64,000 nucleotides of DNA, taken from Actinomycetes bacterium. Lineage in GTDB: Bacteria > Actinomycetota > Thermoleophilia > BMS3ABIN01. The notes beneath the pieces are model-generated. The model did not search any database and was not told the origin of the DNA. It saw only the letters and a program-made list of their open reading frames with translations. The position numbers and the translations under genes were made by a program. Below, piece after piece: positions 31,736 through 41,018 of this stretch (the first letter of the stretch is position 1; each line of letters begins with the position of its first letter). The stretch covers positions 62,001 to 126,000 of the forward strand of contig JAJYOG010000002.1 in the NCBI GenBank assembly GCA_021785935.1, read 5' to 3'.

Positions 31736-33097
31736 TTGTCATTCGAGCCAAATACAACACCAACCATTTCTAAAACCGCTCCCGCGGTTCATCGCTGTTT
31801 GTCTGCCGTTATCGTTCTGATTTCAGTCTTCGCATTCATCCTTATGCTTATATCCGGCCCGGCCATAGCCGGCGCCTACACCGTTGAGAAACATGACGAT
31901 GCCATAACCGGCCAGTTTGTCATCTCGCCGACCAAGGTAGAGCTGGAGATGAAACCCGGGGAAACGACATCGCGCGACATCGTCATCACCAACCGGACGG
32001 GCTCGACACTGACAGTCGAAATGTCTGTCGAGGACTTTGAAGGGTCCCAGGATCCCTCCCAGGCGACCGTATTCAAAGGCGACGAAGACAGCAACTGGGG
32101 CGCTCGTCACTGGCTAGAACCCGAGATTTCCAGTATCGTCCTCAAGCAGGGTGAGGCGGTATCGTTTCACACCAAGATCGCGGTGCCAAAAACCGCCGAA
32201 CCGGGAGGGCGCTATGCGGCGGTATTTGCCTCTTCAACCTATGAATCCCAGGATGAGCAGGGCTCGGCGGTAAACATCACCAGCAGGGTGGGCACTCTAT
32301 TCCTGATTACCGTGGCCGGTCCACGGATCGAACAGGGCTCGCTCGACAAGCCAGAGGTGCCCACTCTTGCCGAATTCGGTCCGATAGACATCGGCCTGGT
32401 CTTCCATAACCAGGGCAATGTTCATCTGAAACCATCGGGCCGGATTGTCATCACCAATATCATCGGGCAGACAGTAGCCGAGATTCCAGCACCGGAATGG
32501 GTGGTCCTGCCCGATTCCTCACGAAGAAGCGTGGTTCGATGGGACAGCCACTACCTGTTCGGCCGCTATACCGTCCAGGCGGAAATTGGATATACGTCCG
32601 GCAGCGATCCGATTATCAAAACGGTTACTTTCTGGGTCATCCCCTGGAAGATATTGACAGCCGTGATAGCCGGTGTCGTCATTATTGTTGTCCTCATAGC
32701 CTGGAGAGTGCGAAGAAGACGGGGCGCAAGCCAGATGCTGGAAGACGAATTCGAAGACCAGCACGCCGAACATGAAGCCCAGAGCGCTTCCGGAGGACGT
32801 CAGGACCCAGCCGTTGCAGTAACGGCGTCAGCGAATCAAGCACTGTCACGTCAGGCGGCGCTGAACGAGTTATTCCCGTCTATGGGAGACACAAGCATCG
32901 TCGATCTCGACGATCTGGAAACGCAGAGGCTGATCCGTGATCTGATCGGCCAGGAGCTGGACCTCGCAAGAGCTTTCATTCGTGAGGGCAGGACGGACGA
33001 GGCGCGCAATGAGCTGCTCGAAGCCAGATCGGCCGCCCAACGGATCGGCCTGCTCGCGGAGATCGGTATGATCGACGACATGCTGCATCAGCTCTAG
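31736..33097 (+). CDS. DUF916-like membrane-anchored surface protein with helical cytoplasmic tail
   Basis: About 453 residues: a signal/anchor helix (residues 20-45), a beta-sandwich domain with FVISPTKVELEMKPGETTS and PGGRYAAVF (about 55-170), a second sandwich (about 190-290), a membrane helix (305-325, AVIAGVVIIVVLIAW) and a basic stop-transfer. The cytoplasmic C-terminus of about 125 residues ends in an ELDLARAFIREGRTDEARNE helical pair reminiscent of the FimV C-terminal TPR-like module. DUF916 proteins link WxL proteins to peptidoglycan. Start is TTG 31736; no strong ribosome-binding site is visible. It follows the WxL-like gene. Confidence 0.7.
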   Translation: MSFEPNTTPTISKTAPAVHRCLSAVIVLISVFAFILMLISGPAIAGAYTVEKHDDAITGQFVISPTKVELEMKPGETTSRDIVITNRTGSTLTVEMSVEDFEGSQDPSQATVFKGDEDSNWGARHWLEPEISSIVLKQGEAVSFHTKIAVPKTAEPGGRYAAVFASSTYESQDEQGSAVNITSRVGTLFLITVAGPRIEQGSLDKPEVPTLAEFGPIDIGLVFHNQGNVHLKPSGRIVITNIIGQTVAEIPAPEWVVLPDSSRRSVVRWDSHYLFGRYTVQAEIGYTSGSDPIIKTVTFWVIPWKILTAVIAGVVIIVVLIAWRVRRRRGASQMLEDEFEDQHAEHEAQSASGGRQDPAVAVTASANQALSRQAALNELFPSMGDTSIVDLDDLETQRLIRDLIGQELDLARAFIREGRTDEARNELLEARSAAQRIGLLAEIGMIDDMLHQL

Positions 33098-33169
33098 CCC
33101 CGCCCACCCCCGGCCACCCCCGGCCCATCTCTCCGCGCAAGCCCATCAGGCTCCAACCCGTGTCCTATT

Positions 33170-33198
33170 TTGACATGATCCACTTTTTATGAGATGAT
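33170..33198 (+). promoter_or_regulatory. Candidate promoter of the small secreted protein
   Basis: TTGACA (33170-33175), a perfect -35, is followed after 17 bp by GATGAT (33193-33198), a partial -10 match. It lies 40 bp before the presumed start of the next gene. Confidence 0.45.
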
Positions 33199-33237
33199 TG
33201 CCTCTGCATTTTTCCAGTTCGGAATCGGAGACACGAA

Positions 33238-33537
33238 ATTACAAATCATCGCAAAACGCCCTTTGTTTACATCCTGCTGTTAACTGTTTACATCCTGCTG
33301 TTAACGATTGTCGTGATACTGGCGCCCTCGGGTGAAAATAACGCGCTGGCATCATCCGCGCAGCGTAATAGTCCTTCCGCACCGGGTAGTGTTCGAGTGA
33401 CGCTCAAGGTCCGTAATTCGGTTGGCATCAGCTTGCTTGGCGAACCCTCGACGTCCAGCAAGGTGATAACAGTGCGAGATCGTTCGGAGGGAAGAGTTAC
33501 CTGTGTAATTCGGACGACTGACCGTCAGGAAGTGTAG
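33238..33537 (+). CDS. Small secreted protein with duplicated signal peptide core and ATT start
   Basis: The frame encodes about 99 residues with a signal peptide whose hydrophobic core VYILLLT is exactly doubled by a 21-bp tandem duplication (33263-33304). The mature part is beta-rich, VRVTLKVRNSVGISLLG to RTTDRQEV. There is no in-frame ATG, GTG or TTG before the hydrophobic core; CGGAG stands seven bases before ATT 33238, the best start. GTG 33313 would remove the signal peptide. The stop overlaps the end of the opposite 1135-residue gene by 13 bp. It could also be a decaying gene. Confidence 0.5.
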   Translation: MTNHRKTPFVYILLLTVYILLLTIVVILAPSGENNALASSAQRNSPSAPGSVRVTLKVRNSVGISLLGEPSTSSKVITVRDRSEGRVTCVIRTTDRQEV

Positions 33538-36500
33538 GCGGTATAGATAATGGAAGTCGAGTAGCTTCCTGAGGTCGCCAGAAGCGGCACCGCCAGCCTG
33601 TAATCGAAAAGGAACGGGTCGCGATTTGTGGCCATTCTGCCGCTGGCGATCGTCGTTTGCGCGGGGTACTTGACCATTGCCTGATAATTTCCGGCTGGCT
33701 CCCCATCCCGCTTCCATTTGAGGCTGGCGATATCGATAAAGTTTGTGGGGTCGACCTGCGCCAGGTCGCCCTGCGCGTCCACCTCCAACCCCCAAAGAAC
33801 ATTCGATTTCACACTGAGTCCGACGGCATAATCAGGAAGGCCTCCCTCACCAACGTCGTAAGGCGTGCCAGGATTGACATTACCAAAGCCTACCGAGCCG
33901 CTACCCGGGCTTGCATCCCGATTGAAGGTTTCATCGATATTAAGCGTGATCGTCCCCGGGGCCGGTACGTATTCGATCACCAGCTTCGGTCTTAAGTTCG
34001 TGTCAGCCAGATAGTCGGAAGAGTAGAAGGTCTTGTAATCATTAAGCGTGGTATTTTCAGCCGTCTTCTTGATGAAGGCGCCTTCGTTGGCGATTGTTCC
34101 GTCTATCCATTGCTGGGCCAGATTGGTGACTGAAAAATTGATCCAGGCGGGACCGCCCCAGGATATGTCAGGAGCCACCGCTGTGGGCGGAGAACTCGTG
34201 TCGAAGTCGCCTCCCGGAACTCCCCAGGAATGAAGACTGTTGCCATCATATGATGTCCAGGTAGCCCCGTCCGCGGTGGGGGCGCCGTTGCCGGTTCCCT
34301 CCTCCCAGGAGTGGATAGCGTAATAGGCGCCAAGTTCGGGAGTCAAACTGTTCTGCTGGGCATGTTCGCAGAGCGATAGGGTAGCGCTGTTAACCACGGA
34401 GCCCGCCGGGATCGAAGAGAGATCGAATTTTATTAGCGCCCGCCGGCTTTCCGCCGCGGCGCTGTTATCACCGATGGCGATGTCAGGCGCTCCGCCGTTG
34501 TTGAGCGATGTACCCGCACTGGAAATCCAGGTATCCTTGCCTGGGACCGGCGATGGTTGAATAATGAGCTGCCTTGCTGTCTGGAAGACATAATCACCGG
34601 AAACAGCCTGATTTCCGGATGCGTCGGCCGAGTAAACCCGGTAGTGATAAACCGTGTCCGGCGTAAAGCCCGCAAGTGAAACCGTGTGCTGATTCACCAA
34701 GGTGTTATCCACCGCTGTTGTGCTTCCGTAATTGGTTGTGGTGCCGTATTCCACTTGCGAGTTTGAATCCTCATCGGTCGACCAGGTGATATCCGTTGAT
34801 GTCAGTGATACATTCTGGGTCCGCACTTCGCCGATGTTAGGCGGTGTCGTATCGCTGCCAAACCATTCGACGGTCAGCACCGGTCTGAGCAAGCGGTCAA
34901 CGGTACTGTCGGACGAATAGAAGCTCTTGGCCTCACTAGCCGCCGCATTTTCGGAGTTCCTTTTTATCAAGGCACCGTAATTTGTTATGGAGGCGTTGAC
35001 CCAGGACTGGGTCAACGCCGTCAGATCCCAATTAACCCAGCCTGGATCGGCGCGGCCGCTGGCAAAAGCGCTGCGGGTGCCCCAATAGTTGCCGCCGGTC
35101 CAGGGGGCAATACCGCTCGTCTGCCAAGTTGCGCCGGGACCTGGGGTTCCGGTGCCCGCTCCTTCCTGCCAATCGCCGGTGAGGTAATGAACGTCAATTA
35201 CGGGCTGGCTGGCATCGGCTTGGTCCATCTGAAAAAGCGATAGCCGGGCGCTGGCGATTGTGGTTCCCGCCAGACCGGAAAGATCGAACCGGATGAGACC
35301 GCGGTAGGTATCGCCCGCGCCCGCCAGATCGCCGACTCGCAGGGAACCGTCCGCTCCCCAGTTCCAGGTCGGCTGGCCAGATGCCAGGTTGGTATCCGTG
35401 CCCGTTGCGGCATATGGCTGCAGCACAGTCAGGTGAGCGGTAACAAAATTTGATTCCCCTGATGTGGTCGTATTGCCGCCCCTGTCGGTCGAAATGACCC
35501 GGTAATAATAACGCCGGTTTTGCTCCAGGCCGGTCAGCGGCTGGCTGTGGCTGGTAACACTGGTGGGATCAAGAGCGGTCAAGTGATCATACACGCCGGA
35601 GCTAATGCCGTATTCGACTTGCGAATCGGCTGGTTCATCGGTTGTCCAGTTTATGGTAGCGCCGTTGCTGACAATGGGCAACGCCCCCACTCCCGAAATA
35701 ACCGGCGGATTGTTATCAACATAAACCTGGCGGCTAACGGCGGTTTGGTTTGGAGGGTTTGTTGTTCCTGCTTTGCCGGCCCTGTCGCTAACTGTCAGGC
35801 GCAGTGTGTAAAGCTGACCGTCGATCAGACTCGTGGTATCCCAATTACCCAGAGTTCCGGACTGAATCGGCGGCATGTTGGTCTGACTGCCGATGGTGGT
35901 CCAGGTTGAAGGAGCGGCGCCAACTCCGTATTCGAGCACATATTGATAGTAGCTGTACTGGTCATCCGCCGTGCCGGTGACGGGCACTACACCTTTAACA
36001 AAGGCTGAGCCGGCCGGTGAATCGATGGCTGCTGATGGAGGCGAATCGTCGATCAAAATCATGCGGGACATATCAAATATGAGCGTTGTCGAGCTATACA
36101 TGAAATGGGAATTGATCGAATACCACTCGCCGTCGGTAAGGCCGCTGGCGGGCAATTGTAGCCGGTAGCGGTGATAATTGGATGAAATCCTCGACCAGTT
36201 GCTCATAGTCAGAGGTGTGCTGGCTCCCGTGGCAATGTCTTTCATTGAATTGGTGGTATAGGTGGCGTTATAGGCCCGAGCACTGCCGTAAGCCATGACG
36301 TTGACGATATCACCGGATTTGTATGTATAGGATTCATCAGCCGGGCTGGGTGGATAGGCCTGCGGCCCCGTCCAGTAGAAGTTCATGAATTTCGACGGCT
36401 GGGTGGTGATCTTGATTTCATCCTGGAAGGTAACCTGGTCGCCTCCGTTGATTACCTGGCCGTAGAGCCTCATGTGATTCGCCTGAGTGGCTGGCAGAGT

Positions 36501-36932
36501 CAGCTGGGCGTAATAATCAGAACCAACGCGCGTCCAGCTAAGCACACGCCTGACGTAGCCCCAGGCCGGCGGGATCGCCTTCCTCCAGTAGTTATAAAGG
36601 TAAAGATAGCCGGTGCCGTTTACGACCCGGTCGGTGTGGACATGGACGTAGATGGTAGCCCCGGGGGCGAAGGTGTTTGTGTTCTGGTTGCCGACGCCGG
36701 TGCAGCGATTGGTGGTGCAGATCTCTATCACGTCAGTGTTGCTGAAAGAATATTTTCCGGTGCCGGCCTCACCGTAGGCCTCAACGCGATCGACTTCGAG
36801 GGCAAAGCTGGCGGCGAGCGCCAGTATCAGGGTTATGAGGGCGACGGCGGCCGGGACGCATAACGCGATGCGGCCGCGATGGCCGGGCCGTTCGGGGCGC
36901 TCATTGAGAGCGCGACGGCCGCGCGTGTGCAT
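33525..36932 (-). CDS. 1135-residue surface protein with FN3 and DNRLRE domains
   Basis: An N-terminal membrane helix (about residues 23-45) is followed by an unassigned beta-rich region (50-290) and an Ig-like domain (about 290-400). Two FN3-like modules share the pattern INWTTDEPADSQVEYG and ITWSTDEDSNSQVEYG. Each is followed by a DNRLRE/CBM96-like domain (SLRVGDLAGAGDTYRGLIRF; ALIKFDLSSIPAGS). A C-terminal module of about 150 residues ends in SYSTSIIYTAYTS and resembles the WxL-like modules nearby. The protein probably forms an adhesive or matrix-binding stalk. Start ATG 36932 follows a 150-bp gap with an inverted repeat (GTTTCAA/TTGAAAC near 36949-36975). A DUF916-like gene precedes it on the same strand. 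Confidence 0.8.
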   Translation of the reverse strand: MHTRGRRALNERPERPGHRGRIALCVPAAVALITLILALAASFALEVDRVEAYGEAGTGKYSFSNTDVIEICTTNRCTGVGNQNTNTFAPGATIYVHVHTDRVVNGTGYLYLYNYWRKAIPPAWGYVRRVLSWTRVGSDYYAQLTLPATQANHMRLYGQVINGGDQVTFQDEIKITTQPSKFMNFYWTGPQAYPPSPADESYTYKSGDIVNVMAYGSARAYNATYTTNSMKDIATGASTPLTMSNWSRISSNYHRYRLQLPASGLTDGEWYSINSHFMYSSTTLIFDMSRMILIDDSPPSAAIDSPAGSAFVKGVVPVTGTADDQYSYYQYVLEYGVGAAPSTWTTIGSQTNMPPIQSGTLGNWDTTSLIDGQLYTLRLTVSDRAGKAGTTNPPNQTAVSRQVYVDNNPPVISGVGALPIVSNGATINWTTDEPADSQVEYGISSGVYDHLTALDPTSVTSHSQPLTGLEQNRRYYYRVISTDRGGNTTTSGESNFVTAHLTVLQPYAATGTDTNLASGQPTWNWGADGSLRVGDLAGAGDTYRGLIRFDLSGLAGTTIASARLSLFQMDQADASQPVIDVHYLTGDWQEGAGTGTPGPGATWQTSGIAPWTGGNYWGTRSAFASGRADPGWVNWDLTALTQSWVNASITNYGALIKRNSENAAASEAKSFYSSDSTVDRLLRPVLTVEWFGSDTTPPNIGEVRTQNVSLTSTDITWSTDEDSNSQVEYGTTTNYGSTTAVDNTLVNQHTVSLAGFTPDTVYHYRVYSADASGNQAVSGDYVFQTARQLIIQPSPVPGKDTWISSAGTSLNNGGAPDIAIGDNSAAAESRRALIKFDLSSIPAGSVVNSATLSLCEHAQQNSLTPELGAYYAIHSWEEGTGNGAPTADGATWTSYDGNSLHSWGVPGGDFDTSSPPTAVAPDISWGGPAWINFSVTNLAQQWIDGTIANEGAFIKKTAENTTLNDYKTFYSSDYLADTNLRPKLVIEYVPAPGTITLNIDETFNRDASPGSGSVGFGNVNPGTPYDVGEGGLPDYAVGLSVKSNVLWGLEVDAQGDLAQVDPTNFIDIASLKWKRDGEPAGNYQAMVKYPAQTTIASGRMATNRDPFLFDYRLAVPLLATSGSYSTSIIYTAYTS

Positions 36933-37082
36933 ATTGTTCCTGAAGCCTGTTTCAAGATTATTAAATATTGAAACCCGCCTCCCTGGGCACCAACACTTAG
37001 AACTGTCTGTACGTCTGCTTGGGAAAGATGCCAGGACGAAAGGGGAACCCCCGGGTACCCGCCCTATTGCCCCACGCCACGA

Positions 37083-37994
37083 TTAGTCCGGTTTTCGCCC
37101 ATTTGCGGCAAAAACCTTAGTAAAAAATGGCTGATACCGGGCTCCGGCGGCCGCGATGGCCGTCATCATCAAAATCATGAGCGAAAGTTTCCAGGGAAAT
37201 ACCACAAGAAAGGCGCCGGTTTTAATCGGAGCGCCAACGCCGCTGCCGACACTGAGGGTGGTTTTTTTAATGGAAAATAGAGGCGCTTCATCCCAAATAG
37301 CCCGCAAATTAGCGGTATCTCCGATTGCTACGGGTTCGCTGGCCGCAAGCAAATCGATTTTCCTTCCCAGCAACCCGGAGATCTCGACTTTTTCAATCAG
37401 GCTGGTAGTGAAGTTCCCCGTATTTTGGCCCAGGGCAATGAAGCTGACCTGATCGGATGAGTCAACCAGGTGAGGAAGTGACCAGCTGACGTTTTCGACC
37501 GGGTGAATAACAGTGACTTCGAGCCCCATTGCCACCCTGCCGGCAATGGCAACATCCCTTGCGGCAGATGGCGCCGCTTCAAAAAAAATCTGCTGCCGGT
37601 ATCGCCCAGGCGGAGTGTCATCCTGAATTTTTATGGTAATGTAAACATCCGACGCCTCATCGGGTTTCAGGGATACCTGCTCCGCATCGATGCTGACGGA
37701 CATATGGGCGGCCTGGCCGGGATCTGATCCGGCGCTGGCCTGGCCGGGATCTGAGTTGGTGTTGGCGTGAACTACAATTTCATCTCCGGAAAGATTTTGC
37801 AGCTTTACGGTCTCACGCGTATTATCCCCGGCGGCCACCGTGGGATTGATGTAAGTCGGGCTCACGCGGAAGCTAACGGCGGGAGACGCTGACACCGGCG
37901 GAGGCGGCATAAACCCTGCAAGGATTAGGAGCGGAAGCAGGAGCCCGGCGATTATAAGAACCGCCGCGGCGGCGAATTTTCGATTCCTGGACAC
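37083..37994 (-). CDS. Second DUF916-like membrane-anchored surface protein
   Basis: About 303 residues with an N-terminal signal helix (FAAAAVLIIAGLLLPLLILA), a beta-sandwich (SFRVSPTYINPTVAAGDN, then PPGRYRQQIFFEA), a second sandwich and a C-terminal membrane helix (VFPWKLSLMILMMTAI). The domain order matches the 31736 protein but without its cytoplasmic tail. A 9-residue repeat (SDPGQA twice) lies near residue 85. The frame is open upstream to 38087 with arginine-rich sequence; I prefer GTG 37994 just before the signal helix, but no clear ribosome-binding site decides. It precedes the 1135-residue protein on the same strand and may anchor it. Confidence 0.65.
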   Translation of the reverse strand: MSRNRKFAAAAVLIIAGLLLPLLILAGFMPPPPVSASPAVSFRVSPTYINPTVAAGDNTRETVKLQNLSGDEIVVHANTNSDPGQASAGSDPGQAAHMSVSIDAEQVSLKPDEASDVYITIKIQDDTPPGRYRQQIFFEAAPSAARDVAIAGRVAMGLEVTVIHPVENVSWSLPHLVDSSDQVSFIALGQNTGNFTTSLIEKVEISGLLGRKIDLLAASEPVAIGDTANLRAIWDEAPLFSIKKTTLSVGSGVGAPIKTGAFLVVFPWKLSLMILMMTAIAAAGARYQPFFTKVFAANGRKPD

Positions 37995-38135
37995 GATGAA
38001 ATATCTTCGCCGCGATCGCCCTTTTACCCTGCAAGCCCGGCTATTACTTGCGGGCTCGCGGGCTCGGTGCGGGGGCCTAAACCTCAATGACGGAGATAGC
38101 GTGGAGCTTTGCCGCGACTCGGATCGAGCGGGGCC

Positions 38136-40925
38136 CTAAGGTTTAAGGACGGGACGCAGCGCCTTGCCCGTATGAGAGCGGCGCTTGCGGATCAGCTCTT
38201 CGGGAGTGCCGGTTGCGACCACGCAGCCGCCCTCGTCGCCACCCTCGGGACCAAGATCGATTATGTGATCGGCGGACTTGACTACATCCAGATTATGCTC
38301 GATGACCACGACGGTATTGCCGGAGTCCACGAGCCGCTGCAGAACCTCCAGCAGCTTCTCGATGTCGGCGAAATGCAGCCCCGTGGTTGGTTCATCCAGA
38401 ATATAAAGAGTGTTGCCGGTGGCTACCTTGTTGAGTTCGGAGGAAAGCTTGACCCGCTGGGCCTCGCCTCCCGATAGTGTGGTTGCCGGTTGTCCCAGGC
38501 GGATATAACCAAGGCCGACATCCACCATGGTCTGCATCCTGCGGGAGATGCGGGGGATGGCCTCGAAAAATTCAGCGGCGGTGGCGGCGCTCATATCGAG
38601 GACATCGGCGATATTCTTCCCCTTGAAGCGAACCTCGAGAGTTTCACGATCGTAGCGCCTTCCCTTGCAGACCTCGCAGGGCACGTAGATATCGGGCAGG
38701 AAGTGCATCTCGATCTTGATGGTGCCGTCACCGTGGCAGGCTTCGCAGCGGCCGCCGCGGACATTGAAGCTAAACCGCCCCGGTTTGTAGCCGCGCACCC
38801 TGGCTTCCGGCGTCACCGCGAAAAGTTTGCGGATGTGATCGAAGACCCCGGTATATGTGGCCGGGTTCGAACGCGGGGTGCGCCCGATCGGCGACTGGTC
38901 TATGTTAATGATCTTGTCCAGCTTTTCGGTGCCCTCAATGCTGTCATGGGCGCCGGGACCCGTTTTCGACCGGTAGAGTGATCCCGCCAGGGAGCGGTAG
39001 AGAACATCGTTGATAAGCGTCGATTTTCCCGATCCCGAGACCCCGGTCACACAGACGAGCTTGCCCAGCGGAATCTCGACATCGATCGACTTGAGGTTGT
39101 GTTCGCGGGCGCCCCTGATGACGATGCTGCCATTGTCGGCGGTACGCCGCTCGGGGACGGGTATGGTGCGCTTGCCGTTTAGGTAGGCGGCGGTAAGGCT
39201 CTTTCTCGATTTCAGCAGCTTTTCGGGAGGCCCTTGCGCCACGATCTCGCCGCCGCGCTCACCGGCGCCGGGACCCATATCGACGATGTAGTCGGCCTCG
39301 CGCATGGTTTCCTCGTCGTGCTCGACTACGATCACGGTATTGCCCAGGTCGCGGAGCCGGTGCAGGGTATCGATCAGCTTTCTGTTGTCGCGCTGGTGCA
39401 GCCCGATGCTGGGTTCGTCGAGGATGTAGAGCACGCCGACAAGGCTGGAGCCGATCTGGGTCGCCAGGCGGATGCGCTGACCTTCGCCGCCGGAGAGCGT
39501 GCCGGCCATCCGGTCGAGCGTAAGATAGCCGACACCTACGTTATCGAGGAAACGCAGACGCTCGAGTATTTCCTTGATTACCCGGCTGCCGATCAGCTGC
39601 TCGGTCTCTGAAAGCTCGAGACCGGCGAGGAATTTTTCCGAGTTCTTGACGGGCATTTCACTCAGCTGGTGTATGTTAATATCGCCCACCGTCACCGCAA
39701 GGCTTTCCTCCTTGAGCCGGGCGCCGTGACAGACCGGGCACGGCTTGACCGACATCAGGCGGCCGATGTAATCCCGCATGGCGTCGGATTCGGTTTCAAG
39801 ATAGCGCCGCTCGAGATTGGGGATGATACCCGTTAGAATACGGCTGCTGCGGCGCCGGCCGCGGCGCTTCTTCTTTTCCTCCTCGTCCGGACCGTAGAGA
39901 ATAGTTTGCTGATCCTCGGGCGAGAGATCCTCAAAGGGAACGTCGAGGCTGATGTCATAATACCGGGACATCCAGCGGATCACATGGCGGAAGCCGGTGC
40001 TCCAGGAAAGTATGTTGGCTTCACGCAAAGTCTTGGTCTTGTCAGGAATCAGCAGCTCGAGATCGATCTCTTCCTGAAAGCCCAGGCCCGTGCAATGTTC
40101 GCAGGCGCCGTAGGGGCTGTTGAAGGAGAAGATGCGCGGAGCAAGTTCCGCCAGGCTGACGCCGCAGTCGGGGCAGGCGAACTGCTCGGAATAGGTTTCC
40201 ATTTTGCCCTCGGCGGTCTCGATATCGATCAGTCCGCCGGACAGGGCGCGGGCCGTTTCCACCGAATCGGCGAGACGGTGACGGAGATCATCCTTGATCA
40301 CCAACCGGTCGACGATGATGGCGATATCGTGCTTGTTGTTTTTTTCCAGTTTGATATCCTCCTCGAGCATGAGAATCTCGCCGTCGATTTTCACCCTGGT
40401 GAAGCCGTCGCGCCGGAACTGCTCCAGGAGGTCGCGGTACTCCCCCTTGCGACCGCGGATTAGAGGAGCTTCCACCATGAAGCGGGTGCCAGCGGGCATC
40501 TCCAGAATCTGGTCGACGATCTGCTGCTGGGACTGGGCGGCGATCAGCTTGCCGCATTTGGGACAGTGGGGTTTGCCGATACGTGCGTAAAGCAGACGCA
40601 GGTAATCGTAGATCTCGGTGACGGTACCCACGGTCGAGCGCGGATTTTTACTGATAGCGCGTTGATCGATGGATATCGCCGGGGAAAGGCCTTCAATGCT
40701 GTCGACATCTGGTTTCTGCATCTGCCCTAGAAACTGGCGGGCATAAGCCGAAAGCGACTCGACGTAGCGTCGCTGACCTTCCGCATAGATTGTGTCGAAA
40801 GCGAGTGAACTCTTGCCGGAGCCGGAGAGACCGGTGATGACGATCATCTTCTCGCGCGGAAGCTTTATCGAGATATCTTTAAGGTTGTGCTCGCGGGCAC
40901 CGGAGATGACTATTTCATCAGGCAT
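38136..40925 (-). CDS. uvrA: Excinuclease ABC subunit A
   Basis: UvrA recognises DNA damage and loads UvrB for nucleotide excision repair. The 929-residue length is typical. Two ABC ATPase modules are seen: [12 protein letters not shown] near the start and [13 protein letters not shown] in the second half, with [12 protein letters not shown] and [11 protein letters not shown] signatures. Zinc cysteine pairs occur in CPKCG, CPDCG, CEHC and [14 protein letters not shown]. It follows uvrB on the same strand; the 94-bp gap holds a copy of a dispersed repeat. Confidence 0.98.
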   Translation of the reverse strand: MPDEIVISGAREHNLKDISIKLPREKMIVITGLSGSGKSSLAFDTIYAEGQRRYVESLSAYARQFLGQMQKPDVDSIEGLSPAISIDQRAISKNPRSTVGTVTEIYDYLRLLYARIGKPHCPKCGKLIAAQSQQQIVDQILEMPAGTRFMVEAPLIRGRKGEYRDLLEQFRRDGFTRVKIDGEILMLEEDIKLEKNNKHDIAIIVDRLVIKDDLRHRLADSVETARALSGGLIDIETAEGKMETYSEQFACPDCGVSLAELAPRIFSFNSPYGACEHCTGLGFQEEIDLELLIPDKTKTLREANILSWSTGFRHVIRWMSRYYDISLDVPFEDLSPEDQQTILYGPDEEEKKKRRGRRRSSRILTGIIPNLERRYLETESDAMRDYIGRLMSVKPCPVCHGARLKEESLAVTVGDINIHQLSEMPVKNSEKFLAGLELSETEQLIGSRVIKEILERLRFLDNVGVGYLTLDRMAGTLSGGEGQRIRLATQIGSSLVGVLYILDEPSIGLHQRDNRKLIDTLHRLRDLGNTVIVVEHDEETMREADYIVDMGPGAGERGGEIVAQGPPEKLLKSRKSLTAAYLNGKRTIPVPERRTADNGSIVIRGAREHNLKSIDVEIPLGKLVCVTGVSGSGKSTLINDVLYRSLAGSLYRSKTGPGAHDSIEGTEKLDKIINIDQSPIGRTPRSNPATYTGVFDHIRKLFAVTPEARVRGYKPGRFSFNVRGGRCEACHGDGTIKIEMHFLPDIYVPCEVCKGRRYDRETLEVRFKGKNIADVLDMSAATAAEFFEAIPRISRRMQTMVDVGLGYIRLGQPATTLSGGEAQRVKLSSELNKVATGNTLYILDEPTTGLHFADIEKLLEVLQRLVDSGNTVVVIEHNLDVVKSADHIIDLGPEGGDEGGCVVATGTPEELIRKRRSHTGKALRPVLKP

Positions 40926-40930
40926 AATGT

Positions 40931-41018
40931 TATTCCGTTAATTCCGTTAATTGGCGTTGCTGATGGCTTTGGAAAATAATTTAGTATTGTGTCCCCGAAT
41001 TAGGCGAATTAGCCCGAA
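40931..41018 (-). repeat. Dispersed intergenic repeat at the uvrB-uvrA junction
   Basis: Contains TATTGTGTCCCCGAATT (40984-41000), followed by two more AATTCG-type units. Read with the genes it is three tandem TAATTCG-units leading into GGGGACACAATACT. A tandem TTCCGTTAA pair lies nearby. The same core appears at three other gene junctions in the window. Confidence 0.75.

Noticed and set aside
38041-38113. A rightward GEMM-like half (GGGGCCTAAACC, GATAGC, GCCGC) between the DUF916-like gene and uvrA
   Set aside because: The first half lacks GCAAAGC and a GNRA stem, the last helix has an insertion, and there is no rightward gene downstream. The leftward reading does not fit the aptamer order either.
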